Virus record (IMG/VR): IMGVR_UViG_3300024518_001209
Span: 1 to 38,126 of that record
DNA: 38,126 nucleotides
From: a virus
Reading direction: 5' to 3' (one strand)
Made by a program: the position numbers and the translations under genes. This document shows, one piece after another, positions 1 to 6,404 of this stretch; the stretch's first letter is position 1; each line of letters begins with the position of its first letter. The notes beneath the pieces were generated by a model. The model saw only the letters and a list, made by a program, of their open reading frames with translations. It ran no database searches and was not told the origin of the DNA.

Positions 1-33
1 GGGGAGGTTAGAGAACAGTACACTACCAAATAA
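1..33 (+). CDS. Possible 3' end of an upstream gene (partial)
   Basis: Frame 1 reads ten sense codons (GEVREQYTTK) and then a TAA at 31-33, eleven bases before the next start. This would be the tail of a gene beginning outside the window. Frame 2 is also open from the window edge to a TAG at 77-79 and would overlap the next gene, so the frame of the upstream gene cannot be decided from so little sequence. Confidence 0.3.
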   Translation, partial: GEVREQYTTK

Positions 34-44
34 AACCAAAAACT

Positions 45-338
45 ATGACGTTTTTATACCGTACTCAATCGTGGAGTAGTACCCCACAACACCCTAATCA
101 AGATATGATTAACCTTTGGAACCATGTTGCTGATAAAGCCAACTGGAGAATAGTACAACTACCAAATGGATTTTACCAAACAGAATATAAAGATATAAAG
201 GATCAAGACACATGGATTGATGTTACAAGAAGAGAAACTATAGAAGGTGCAGAATCTGCTATAGATGGATCAGTGGAACATTATGCTAAAAAACTAGAAT
301 TCCTTAAGGGTCCAAAAATCGTAAAGACATTTAAGTAA
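45..338 (+). CDS. Small phage protein of unknown function (97 aa)
   Basis: A complete 97-residue soluble protein, with an in-frame TAG at 9-11 upstream of the chosen ATG. It has no signal peptide, membrane segment or catalytic motif that I can recognise. It is rich in aromatic residues (WRIVQLPNGFYQTEY, residues about 34-48), and its C-terminal half (TRRETIEGAESAIDGSVEHY) looks like one amphipathic helix. Such compact proteins recur in marine podovirus late regions, but I cannot name a family. It lies 26 bp upstream of the chaperonin genes and ends before an A/T-only spacer, so it may share their transcript. Gene reality is well supported by length, start and tight spacing; function is unknown. 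Confidence 0.8.
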   Translation: MTFLYRTQSWSSTPQHPNQDMINLWNHVADKANWRIVQLPNGFYQTEYKDIKDQDTWIDVTRRETIEGAESAIDGSVEHYAKKLEFLKGPKIVKTFK

Positions 339-343
339 AAACC

Positions 344-364
344 AATTTAATTTAATTTAATCCA
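344..364 (+). promoter_or_regulatory. A/T-only translation leader before groEL
   Basis: The 21 bases before the groEL ATG consist of three TTTAA-type repeats followed by tcca, with no Shine-Dalgarno sequence. Near-identical leaders ending in TTAATCAA or TTAAATCAA precede the ATGs at 8858 and 26336. A/U-rich unstructured leaders are the usual initiation context in Bacteroidota, so this is probably the ribosome entry region. A promoter role is not excluded. Confidence 0.45.
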
Positions 365-1906
365 ATGAATGAGACAATAGTAAAGCATCTTAGCTTCGGT
401 AAGGATGCAAAAAGTAAAATATACGAAGGTATAGAAAAACTCACTAGAGCCGTTAGTTCCACTTTAGGGGCTAGCGGTAAGTGTGTAATAATGGAAGACG
501 ACCGAGGAAATCCACAGATAACTAAGGACGGAGTAACAGTAGCTAATTCAGTTATATTGTTAGATCCAGTAGAGAACATGGGAGCTAAACTCCTAAAAGA
601 AGCAGCAAGGAAAACAGTGACAGAAGCAGGAGACGGAACGACGACTGCCACGGTTTTAGCGCATGCAATACTAGAAGAAGCTTATAAAGCGCAAAAATCG
701 GAATCGCCGCGGGAGCTAAAAGAAGGAATTAATTTGGCTGTTAACAAAGTGGTGCAATATCTTGAGAAAGTAGCCTTACCAGTACGAGGTGAAAAAATAA
801 AACAAGTAGCCACAATATCAGCCAATAACGATGCAGAACTAGGTCAATTGATAAGTGATGCATTTAAAGCTGTAGATGAGACCGGGATCGTTATGATGGA
901 AACAAACGATTCTCCGGATACAGTTATTGAAAAAATAGAAGGAGTACAATATGAAGCTGGATTTCAAAATTCACATTTTGTAACACATAAAGATAGAGAT
1001 ACAGCAGAATTAGATAATCCGGTCGTTTTAATATTAGATAATAAAATAGAGAATATTAGGAAAATACAAAGTGTATTAGAATATGTTATACAAGAAAAAG
1101 AATCTTTATTAATTATAGCTGATGTAGATCCCCAAGTAATGACTGCATTAGCAATGAACAAAGTAAAAGGTAATATTAAAGTAAATATTATAGATGCTCC
1201 TGTTCACGGAATTAACCGTAAAGAAATTTTAGATGATTTAGCAGCTCTAACTAATGCAACAATAATTAATGAAAATCTAGGAGATGACATTGATTTAATA
1301 AGTATTGATGCTTTGGGTAGGTGTAAGAAAGCTATTAGTAATAGAATAGAAACTATATTACAAGTAGAAGAAATGTCTGAAGAAGTAGATACACTAATAA
1401 CTAACTTACGCGATAAAATAGAATCAACATCTAATACTAATTTAAAGTTAAGATACGAAAAAAGATTGTCAAGATTAACTGGAAAAGTAGCTATTGTAAA
1501 AGTAGGTGCTAATTCTGAAGTTGAACTTAAAGAAAAGAAAGATAGAGTAGAAGATGCTATTTGTGCTACAAAAGCCGCGATTAAAGAAGGTATAGTACCA
1601 GGAGGTGGTATTGCTTTGCTAAATGCAGCAGATCATATAAAACCTAAATCTCCCGCAGAAAAGATTTTATTAGAAGCTATTAAAGCTCCTTATAAAATAA
1701 TTTTAAATAATGCTGGTATAATAAATTATGAACCTCCAATAGTAAAAGGAAAAGGATTAGATGTGGTTACAGGTAAAACGGTGAGTATGGTAAAGTCCGG
1801 AATAATAGATCCTTTACTAGTTACTAAAAGTGCTCTACGTAACGCGGCTTCAGTAGCTACTACTATTTTATCCACTGATTGTGTAATTAACAATGTGAGA
1901 GCATGA
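365..1906 (+). CDS. groEL: Phage-encoded chaperonin GroEL (Hsp60)
   Basis: ATP-dependent group I chaperonin of 513 residues, slightly short of the bacterial ~545. Visible signatures: ITKDG (52-56, Asp55 corresponds to E. coli Asp52), the nucleotide-binding GDGTTTATVL (89-98), ATISANND (149-156), RVEDAICATKAAIKEG (394-409, Asp397 at the ATPase Asp398 position), IVPGGG (410-415) and DPLLVTKSALRNAASVATT (482-500). All ATPase acidic residues are therefore present. The usual TLGPKGR is TLGASGK here, and the C-terminal GGM tail is missing, the protein ending at NNVRA. The stop overlaps the groES start (ATGA), so the two are coupled. Its role is probably folding of phage capsid or other large virion proteins; whether it cooperates with or replaces host GroEL is unknown. 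Identification is very secure. Confidence 0.97.
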   Translation: MNETIVKHLSFGKDAKSKIYEGIEKLTRAVSSTLGASGKCVIMEDDRGNPQITKDGVTVANSVILLDPVENMGAKLLKEAARKTVTEAGDGTTTATVLAHAILEEAYKAQKSESPRELKEGINLAVNKVVQYLEKVALPVRGEKIKQVATISANNDAELGQLISDAFKAVDETGIVMMETNDSPDTVIEKIEGVQYEAGFQNSHFVTHKDRDTAELDNPVVLILDNKIENIRKIQSVLEYVIQEKESLLIIADVDPQVMTALAMNKVKGNIKVNIIDAPVHGINRKEILDDLAALTNATIINENLGDDIDLISIDALGRCKKAISNRIETILQVEEMSEEVDTLITNLRDKIESTSNTNLKLRYEKRLSRLTGKVAIVKVGANSEVELKEKKDRVEDAICATKAAIKEGIVPGGGIALLNAADHIKPKSPAEKILLEAIKAPYKIILNNAGIINYEPPIVKGKGLDVVTGKTVSMVKSGIIDPLLVTKSALRNAASVATTILSTDCVINNVRA

Positions 1907-2163
1907 GAGCGGTTGGAAATTATTTAATCATAAAACCTATAGATCCAGCTACTGTAGAAACAACTGGAGGATTAATTTTAGGGAAAAATCAAAGAAACGA
2001 TATAAGATATCAAGAAGCTAACGTATTGAGTGTTGGAGCAGAAGTAAAAGGAATAAAAAAGAAAGATAAAATATACTTCGATATAGCTAGTGGTAACTTA
2101 ATAGAAATAAATAAAAAGATATATTCAGTTATAAGAGAGTCTGACGTGATCATAGTTTTATGA
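1903..2163 (+). CDS. groES: Phage co-chaperonin GroES (Hsp10)
   Basis: An 86-residue Cpn10-fold protein, expected to form the heptameric lid of the GroEL chamber. It starts in a 4-bp ATGA overlap with groEL. Family features are the N-terminal strand GNYLIIKPIDP (5-15), the mobile-loop region with TTGGLIL (20-26; bacterial GroES has GGIVL here), the central ANVLSVGAEVKGIKKKDKIYF, and the closing strand YSVIRESDVIIVL. It is about ten residues shorter than bacterial GroES, mainly around the roof loop. Direct coupling to groEL and the retained mobile loop indicate a dedicated partner. It is distinct from the larger GroES-like protein at 9339-10022. Confidence 0.93.
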   Translation: MRAVGNYLIIKPIDPATVETTGGLILGKNQRNDIRYQEANVLSVGAEVKGIKKKDKIYFDIASGNLIEINKKIYSVIRESDVIIVL

Positions 2164-2606
2164 GAAAATTAACTCCTTCTGACTTAAAAAGTTTAAATTT
2201 ATTTAAACATTATAGGATTATACGTAAATGGGCCAGTAAAACATGTAATATTAAAGAGGCAGACCTTGAACTATTAATGTATTTAGATGCTTTAGATTTA
2301 TTTACCAAACAAGATTTTAAAGAAGGAGTGTATTCTTATAGTTGGGATAATAGAAGATGGAACAGATTATTAAAAGAAGATTGGATAGTTGTTTGGAGAA
2401 AGAGAAATAGAACAACCCAAAAATATCACATTTACAAAACATCTTTTAAATTTAAACAACTATTAAATAGAATATATAAAATAATTTTAGGGGAGGAAGA
2501 TATTCCTACTACACAAAAAAGTAATAAAATAATGAAGGGTGACAGCTACATGAATAAGGTTTTAAGTCATTCTATTTTAAACATAAACAAAGATAAAACT
2601 AGATAA
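2160..2606 (+). CDS. Putative winged-helix protein (148 aa)
   Basis: A 148-residue basic protein starting in an ATGA overlap with groES, so it is translationally coupled to the chaperonins. Residues about 32-100 resemble a winged helix-turn-helix: helices around DLELLMYLDALDLF and NRRWNRLLKEDWI, then a basic beta-hairpin wing (VVWRKRNRTTQKYHIYKTS). The pattern is MarR-like, but this is a secondary-structure reading, not a motif identification. No membrane segment or catalytic residues are visible. It could be a late-gene regulator or a DNA-binding packaging or virion component. The last ~30 residues are Lys/Asn-rich and probably disordered. Confidence 0.75.
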   Translation: MRKLTPSDLKSLNLFKHYRIIRKWASKTCNIKEADLELLMYLDALDLFTKQDFKEGVYSYSWDNRRWNRLLKEDWIVVWRKRNRTTQKYHIYKTSFKFKQLLNRIYKIILGEEDIPTTQKSNKIMKGDSYMNKVLSHSILNINKDKTR

Positions 2607-2607
2607 C

Positions 2608-3150
2608 ATGGCTTACATGAAAGACAGATCACTTAAACAAATAGCTACAAACATTATTCCTCAAGGAAATGTTCCAACTGTTCCACAACAGTTTCAAACA
2701 GGAAGTTATTATCCACAAGGAACTACTAATACTCCACCACCTATGGGAGATGCATTTGTAGCAGGACCACAAGGTCCCCAAATATATAATAATCAAATGG
2801 GGATGGGTGCTCAAATGGGTACTGCACCTATTGCTCAAACAGCTGCTGATAGTACAGGTACTACTATGGCTGGAATGGGAGAAGGTCAGTTTGCAAATCC
2901 TTATTGGAAACAAGTTGCTACTAAATCAGATTCAACTTTTAAATCTAAAGGAATAAATCCAGCAGGTGTTACTTTTCCTAAGTCAATTCAAAAATCATTA
3001 ATGACTGAGGGATCTACTTCAATCCATAAAATTTATGGAGCAAAAGGTGAATTAGAACAACAATACGGGATTTCCAAAGAAGCCTCAGAAAAACATATGC
3101 AAAAAGTAGATTCTACTTTAAATGCACAAGGAATAAATTTATTCGATTAA
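2608..3150 (+). CDS. Pro/Gly/Gln-rich protein of unknown function (180 aa)
   Basis: This gene begins one base after the previous stop. Residues 18-95 are low-complexity, rich in Pro, Gly, Gln, Met and Thr, and probably disordered. Residues 96-180 are more ordered, with a helical, charged C-terminal half (GAKGELEQQYGISKEASEKH). There is no signal peptide, membrane segment or known motif. Its position between the chaperonins and the lysis genes and its composition suit a small virion or assembly protein, but no function can be assigned. Confidence 0.75.
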   Translation: MAYMKDRSLKQIATNIIPQGNVPTVPQQFQTGSYYPQGTTNTPPPMGDAFVAGPQGPQIYNNQMGMGAQMGTAPIAQTAADSTGTTMAGMGEGQFANPYWKQVATKSDSTFKSKGINPAGVTFPKSIQKSLMTEGSTSIHKIYGAKGELEQQYGISKEASEKHMQKVDSTLNAQGINLFD

Positions 3151-3162
3151 AAAAAAATAATT

Positions 3163-3336
3163 ATGCCAACAGGATATAAAAACAACCAAAGACCCGCCGG
3201 TGTGGCTAGGCCAATGCCAGGTGTGGACAACTCAACTAAAACAATGGCTGGAGATAAATCAACAACTGTCAAACCAGCTTTTAAGATTAAACCACAGGTT
3301 TACAAGGGTAACGCTGTACTTAGAGCCCAGAAGTAA
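3163..3336 (+). CDS. Small basic protein (57 aa), hypothetical
   Basis: A 57-codon ORF, ATG at 3163 and TAA at 3334-3336, filling what would otherwise be an empty interval. It starts 12 bp after the preceding stop, behind an A-rich leader. The product is Lys/Pro/Gly-rich (MPTGYKNNQRPAGVARPMPG at the N-terminus) with no hydrophobic segment. The stop overlaps the next start by one base, which fits the dense operon arrangement and supports a real gene. Function unknown; it may be a small virion component. Confidence 0.6.
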   Translation: MPTGYKNNQRPAGVARPMPGVDNSTKTMAGDKSTTVKPAFKIKPQVYKGNAVLRAQK

Positions 3337-3506
3337 TGGGCTTGGATGATCTAAAGTTATATTGTTTAAATATAACTTCGTTCACTATTGCAAGTTTCGA
3401 TTGGTTAGAACCCGTGTTAAAAATAACTTTACTTCTAGTAACTATTGGGTATACTGTACATAAGTGGTGGGTTATGAAGAAAGGAAAAAATGAGGCAAAT
3501 AAATAA
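3336..3506 (+). CDS. Candidate small holin, one membrane segment (56 aa)
   Basis: A 56-codon ORF whose ATG overlaps the preceding stop by one base. Its last 17 bases overlap the amidase gene. The product has a polar N-terminus (MGLDDLKLYCLNITSF), one hydrophobic segment at about residues 26-45 (PVLKITLLLVTIGYTVHKWW) and a basic tail (MKKGKNEANK). Size, single transmembrane helix, Lys-rich cytoplasmic tail and direct coupling to an endolysin are what is expected of a small class III-type holin or a pinholin. The holin role is inferred from topology and context. A second holin-like protein lies at 5945-6400, so this one could instead be an accessory or antiholin. Confidence 0.65.
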   Translation: MGLDDLKLYCLNITSFTIASFDWLEPVLKITLLLVTIGYTVHKWWVMKKGKNEANK

Positions 3507-3903
3507 AATAATTGTACATTGTTCAGCTACCAGGGAAGGTGAAAATATTCCTGTAGAAACCATTAAAAAATGGCATGTAGATGGAAGAGGATGGAGCGAT
3601 ATAGGTTATCATTTCTATATTGACATATATGGAGAAATACACAAAGGTAGAGATATAGCCAAAATCGGGGCTCACGTAAAAGGACATAATAGAAATTCAA
3701 TAGGAGTTTGCTATTGCGGAGGCGTAGAAGCAGATGGTAAGACCCCGAAAGATACTAGATATGATTGTCAAAAAGATAGTTTATTGGCAGTTTTAAGAAC
3801 ATTAAAAGCTATGTATCCAGAAGCTGTTATACACGGCCATCGAGATTTTTCAAACAAAGCATGTCCATCTTATGATGCGACAGAAGAATATAAACACTTA
3901 TAA
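3490..3903 (+). CDS. N-acetylmuramoyl-L-alanine amidase (endolysin, T7 lysozyme-like)
   Basis: A zinc amidase of the Amidase_2/PGRP fold that cuts between N-acetylmuramic acid and L-alanine in peptidoglycan. Its 137 residues are a bare catalytic domain, close to T7 lysozyme (151). All expected active-site positions are visible: zinc ligands His10 (IIVHCSAT), His117 (HGHRD) and Cys125 (KACPSYDA), plus Tyr40 (IGYHFYI) and Lys123, matching T7 His17, His122, Cys130, Tyr46 and Lys128. There is no signal peptide, so release to the periplasm would need a holin; the candidate immediately upstream overlaps this gene by 17 bp. There is no separate wall-binding domain, as is usual for endolysins of Gram-negative hosts. 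Whether it also inhibits an RNA polymerase, as in T7, cannot be told. Confidence 0.95.
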   Translation: MRQINKIIVHCSATREGENIPVETIKKWHVDGRGWSDIGYHFYIDIYGEIHKGRDIAKIGAHVKGHNRNSIGVCYCGGVEADGKTPKDTRYDCQKDSLLAVLRTLKAMYPEAVIHGHRDFSNKACPSYDATEEYKHL

Positions 3904-3913
3904 CATACACAAC

Positions 3914-4147
3914 ATGAATAGAGATGACAAAGACATGATGCATAATAGAGAATTAATTTATGATGCAAAAGGTCAATTGCATAAAGCTGACGAAAGATAT
4001 AAAAAAGGCGATAAAGGTGCAAAGAAAGAAATGATTCACGATAGAGAATTAATACACGATGCTAAAGGAGAAATCCATAGAATCGATGTTCAGAAACATG
4101 GTTTTGAAGCTTCTGCACATAAAATACATAAACATATGAGACATTAA
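3914..4147 (+). CDS. His/Asp/Lys-rich protein with an internal duplication (77 aa)
   Basis: The ATG at 3914 is chosen because it follows the amidase stop. The frame is also open back to an ATG at 3872 inside the amidase gene, which would add 14 residues. The protein is extremely charged and His-rich. It contains a 17-residue unit twice: HNRELIYDAKGQLHKAD (10-26) and HDRELIHDAKGEIHRID (42-58), 32 residues apart. Each unit is probably one amphipathic helix, so a two-helix hairpin is likely. The clustered histidines could bind a metal, but no known motif is present. Function unknown. Confidence 0.7.
   Translation: MNRDDKDMMHNRELIYDAKGQLHKADERYKKGDKGAKKEMIHDRELIHDAKGEIHRIDVQKHGFEASAHKIHKHMRH
3941..4087 (+). 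repeat. Internal coding duplication (two 17-codon units)
   Basis: Codons 10-26 (3941-3991) and 42-58 (4037-4087) of the small His-rich gene encode near-identical helices sharing RELI, DAKG, and flanking His and Asp. The spacing is 96 bp. The DNA has diverged more than the protein, so the duplication is not recent. Confidence 0.7.
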
Positions 4148-4149
4148 CC

Positions 4150-4377
4150 ATGGCATATAAAAGAATGAATTCTCCATTACAAAAAAGATTAACTACAAAA
4201 GAAAGAGACAATATGTCTTCAAGTACCTTTTGTGGACCAGATAGATCTTTTCCAGTTCCAGATTGTGACCATGTTACAGCAGCAAGGAGATTAGTTGGAA
4301 GATATAAAGGTGAAGGAAGTAAGGAAAGTATTTTAGCTTGTGTATCAAAAAAAGCTAAAAGTTTAGGTTGTAAATAA
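4150..4377 (+). CDS. Small four-cysteine phage protein (75 aa)
   Basis: Begins two bases after the previous stop. The conserved-looking core runs from residue 26 to the C-terminus: TFCGPDRSFPVPDCDHVTAA, then ARRLVGRYKG, then ILACVSKKAKSLGC. Cysteines are at 28, 39, 64 and 74, spaced 10, 24 and 9 residues apart, and could form a zinc site or pair. I recognise the pattern of FCGP-RSFPV-DC-HV-AARRL followed by CV-KA-LGC as a recurrent motif in phage proteins, including the ends of some prohead proteins, but cannot attach a demonstrated function. As a free-standing mini-protein it may be a virion or regulatory component. Confidence 0.75.
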   Translation: MAYKRMNSPLQKRLTTKERDNMSSSTFCGPDRSFPVPDCDHVTAARRLVGRYKGEGSKESILACVSKKAKSLGCK

Positions 4378-4388
4378 AAAACATTATT

Positions 4389-4550
4389 ATGGATAAAATT
4401 AAGAAAGTAGTTATGTCTCCTTTGTTTGCGAGTGGATCATCCGCTCTTATAGGAGTAGCGTTAATAGCAGAAGCACATCCATTATATGCTGGTATAGCAT
4501 TTGGATTTGGAATAGCAAAATTTCTACAAGCTTTTAAATCTAGCGTGTGA
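4389..4550 (+). CDS. Small membrane protein (53 aa), hypothetical
   Basis: A 53-codon ORF starting 11 bp after the previous stop. A Lys-rich N-terminus (MDKIKKVV) is followed by a mostly hydrophobic stretch at about 17-46 (ALIGVALIAEAHPLYAGIAF, then GFGIAKFLQAF), probably two short membrane helices with a turn at HPLY. The stop lies inside a GTGA overlap with the next gene. Its place among lysis genes makes a role at the membrane (holin accessory, antiholin or superinfection factor) possible, but nothing in the sequence decides this. Confidence 0.6.
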   Translation: MDKIKKVVMSPLFASGSSALIGVALIAEAHPLYAGIAFGFGIAKFLQAFKSSV

Positions 4551-4717
4551 GAAATCTTGGTGACAAAGTACATAAAGTAATGAGAGTAAGTGGGGTTCAC
4601 CAGATAACAGAAGCTATTATGAATAAAGCAGGTAAAGATTGTGGTTGTAAAAAAAGACAAGAAGACTTAAATAGATTCAGTAACAAAATTGTAGATAAAT
4701 TAACTAGTAATAAATGA
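4547..4717 (+). CDS. Small DCGC-motif phage protein with GTG start (56 aa)
   Basis: This gene starts with GTG at 4547, overlapping the previous TGA by 4 bp, and ends in an ATGA overlap with the zincin gene. Coupling at both ends is what justifies the non-ATG start. The product is helical and basic. Its core, GKDCGCKKRQEDLNRF (residues 29-44), is a pattern I recognise as recurrent in small phage proteins: two cysteines separated by Gly, then a charged helix. Upstream is an amphipathic helix (LGDKVHKVMRVSGVHQITEA). Metal binding by the CGC pair is possible. No function is established. Confidence 0.65.
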   Translation: MRNLGDKVHKVMRVSGVHQITEAIMNKAGKDCGCKKRQEDLNRFSNKIVDKLTSNK

Positions 4718-5049
4718 GTTTTAAACTTACCCCTCCTTATAAAATAGATTGGACCTCAATATTTAGATTGGGAGATGACGAAGGTGAAGGTATTAATGGT
4801 GTTACTACTAATTCAGGAAATATAATAATAAATAAAAATATTTGTGATTCTGATCAATTAAATAATACTATCAGTCATGAAGCTGTGCATGTTGACCAAA
4901 TTAAAAGAGGAGATATGCATTACGATGATAAGTATATTTATTGGAAAGGTAAGAAACATTTAAGAAGTAAATTACAAGAAGGTGATAAAAAGCTACCTTG
5001 GGAACAAGAAGCATACAAAAAAGAAAAACCTATAAAAAATAAAAAATGA
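4714..5049 (+). CDS. Small zincin-like metallopeptidase (111 aa)
   Basis: A 111-residue protein with an HExxH zinc-protease signature, HEAVH at 55-59, inside the helix NTISHEAVHVDQIKRGD. A conserved-looking downstream block, LPWEQEAYKKE (94-104), carries Glu97 and Glu99, either of which could be the third zinc ligand. The N-terminal half (PPYKIDWTSIFRLG, then GNIIINKNI) is probably the beta-sheet edge of a minimal zincin fold. There is no signal peptide or transmembrane segment. It overlaps both neighbours by ATGA. Position in the lysis cluster suggests wall-peptide cleavage or virion processing; the substrate is inferred from context only. Confidence 0.75.
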   Translation: MSFKLTPPYKIDWTSIFRLGDDEGEGINGVTTNSGNIIINKNICDSDQLNNTISHEAVHVDQIKRGDMHYDDKYIYWKGKKHLRSKLQEGDKKLPWEQEAYKKEKPIKNKK

Positions 5050-5738
5050 GCAAAATGAAAAGCCATGGTATGTTCCAAGATAGAAATACTATGGGAAAAA
5101 GAGCAGTGTCTCAAAAAATGGGGGAAATGTTTCCTCACAATTTACCTAATCCTGAAAATCAATTATATACAGATGGTAGAGTAATAGATGCAAATATGCA
5201 ATCCTCTCAATATAGAGAAGCTGATATGTCAAGTGCTGGAGTGCATCAAGACTATTCAACTGTAACCGAAGCTGTAGATAATCCAGATGCCCACAACAAA
5301 GTTGATTGGGGTGGATTAGGTGTTGAAGGAGTTAGTGATCAAACTAGTGCTATAAAATGGAGAGATGCTAATAAAGGTACAGAAGGATATGACAAAAATA
5401 ACCCAGTGCAAAGTGCTATTAATACTAGTTTATCTAAACCCACTTCTAAATCCACTACAACTCCACCAGTAAAAACAACTAAACAAGTAAAGAAAACTGC
5501 TAAGAAAAACTATCCATCTGGATGGGCTACTCAAGCAGTTAAAGACTCTCAATCCTTAACTGATCCAAGTAAAAAAATTAATTATTTAGCTGCCACTGGC
5601 AGATCTCATCATCTATCCGGTAATACAACAAATGCTATGTTAGTGAAAAAAGAAATTGGAAGCATACTGGAAGCTAATAAAGGAAAAGGAATATTTATTG
5701 AAGATCAAGGACAAAGAGCTTGGTATAGAAACCCGTAA
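5046..5738 (+). CDS. Protein of unknown function with Thr/Lys-rich linker (230 aa)
   Basis: Coupled to the zincin gene by an ATGA overlap. Residues 1-120 are Met/Asn/Asp-rich with little predicted order. Residues about 128-155 form a Ser/Thr/Pro/Lys-rich linker (STTTPPVKTTKQVKKTAKK). Residues 156-230 look like a small folded domain containing GRSHHLSGNTTNAMLVKKEI and ending in RAWYRNP. There is no membrane segment or catalytic motif. The layout (disordered region, linker, compact end) fits a minor virion protein. Function is not recognised. Confidence 0.75.
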   Translation: MSKMKSHGMFQDRNTMGKRAVSQKMGEMFPHNLPNPENQLYTDGRVIDANMQSSQYREADMSSAGVHQDYSTVTEAVDNPDAHNKVDWGGLGVEGVSDQTSAIKWRDANKGTEGYDKNNPVQSAINTSLSKPTSKSTTTPPVKTTKQVKKTAKKNYPSGWATQAVKDSQSLTDPSKKINYLAATGRSHHLSGNTTNAMLVKKEIGSILEANKGKGIFIEDQGQRAWYRNP

Positions 5739-5741
5739 ATA

Positions 5742-5948
5742 ATGAAAAAATCTAAACATGGATATAAAAGAAATTCTCCAGATGTTAACAATGAATTTAA
5801 CATTATAGAAGGATGTCGTATAACTATGAAAGATGTAGATTTTAAAGTTTTGGGTATAGATAATAATGGTTACGCAAAAGTAATGTATCCAGGTCATGAT
5901 TATCATTTTCCAAATGCAAAATGGGTTAAAGAAACGCCTATAAAATGA
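5742..5948 (+). CDS. Small hypothetical phage protein (68 aa)
   Basis: A 68-residue soluble protein starting three bases after the previous stop and ending in an ATGA overlap with the holin-like gene. The N-terminus is basic (MKKSKHGYKR). The centre (ITMKDVDFKVLGIDNNGYAK) and the end (MYPGHDYHFPNAKWVKE) look like a small beta-barrel or an SH3-like fold. I believe similar ITM-DV-F-VLGID / MYPG-Y-FP proteins occur in Bacteroidota phages, but no function is known to me. Confidence 0.7.
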   Translation: MKKSKHGYKRNSPDVNNEFNIIEGCRITMKDVDFKVLGIDNNGYAKVMYPGHDYHFPNAKWVKETPIK

Positions 5949-6400
5949 AGGATAAAAAAAAGAAAAAGTTTAGAGATACTAAAGTAGGGATTTTCTTGAA
6001 AGATAAAGCCCCTACTATTTTAGATACTGTAGGTGAGTTTTTACCAGATCAAGGAGGATTAGGTATAGTAAAAAACCTTATATCAGGTGATAGTACTATT
6101 AATCCTAAAGATAAAGAAACCGCTTTAAAACTTTTAGACCAAGATATAGCAGAGATGGATAATATCTCTGATAGATGGAATAGTGATATGAAATCTGATT
6201 CATGGCTTAGTAAAAATACTAGACCAATGACACTCATTTATCTAACTTTATCCATGACAATATTTATAGTATTAGATTCTACAGTTATACTAGAAATAAA
6301 TACAGGTTGGGTTTCTTTATTAGAAGCTTTACTTATAACGGTTTATGTAGCGTACTTTGGATCTAGAGGCGCAGAAAAAATAACAAAAATTAAAAAATAA
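5945..6400 (+). CDS. Holin-like membrane protein (GTA/3TM holin type)
   Basis: A 151-residue protein with a Lys-rich N-terminus, a charged helical middle (residues 50-85, NPKDKETALKLLDQDIAEMD) and a membrane end. WLSKNTRPMTLIYLTLSM (87-104) starts the first transmembrane helix (about 94-111), and VSLLEALLITVYVAYFGS (123-140) is a second, followed by RGAEKITKIKK. The W-S-NTRP-T-L entry and the Y-FG-RG-EK exit match what I know of the gene-transfer-agent/3TM phage holin family. A charged helical region of this length before the membrane part is also usual there. It would place or trigger pores for the amidase. It is 2 kb from the amidase gene, so the lysis genes are interspersed with others. 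Confidence 0.75.
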   Translation: MKDKKKKKFRDTKVGIFLKDKAPTILDTVGEFLPDQGGLGIVKNLISGDSTINPKDKETALKLLDQDIAEMDNISDRWNSDMKSDSWLSKNTRPMTLIYLTLSMTIFIVLDSTVILEINTGWVSLLEALLITVYVAYFGSRGAEKITKIKK

Positions 6401-6404
6401 AATA

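Noticed and set aside
352-651. 99-codon minus-strand ORF
   Set aside because: Lies wholly antisense to the start of groEL, whose protein is unambiguous; the minus-strand product is Ser/Leu-rich with no motif.
2629-2913. 94-codon minus-strand ORF
   Set aside because: Antisense to the Pro/Gly/Gln-rich gene; Cys/Ser/His-rich translation is the typical reverse complement of a Gly/Gln/Thr-rich coding frame.
3872-3913. Longer start for the His-rich mini-protein
   Set aside because: The ATG at 3872 would overlap the amidase active-site end by 32 bases; ATG 3914 lies just after the amidase stop and fits the local spacing.
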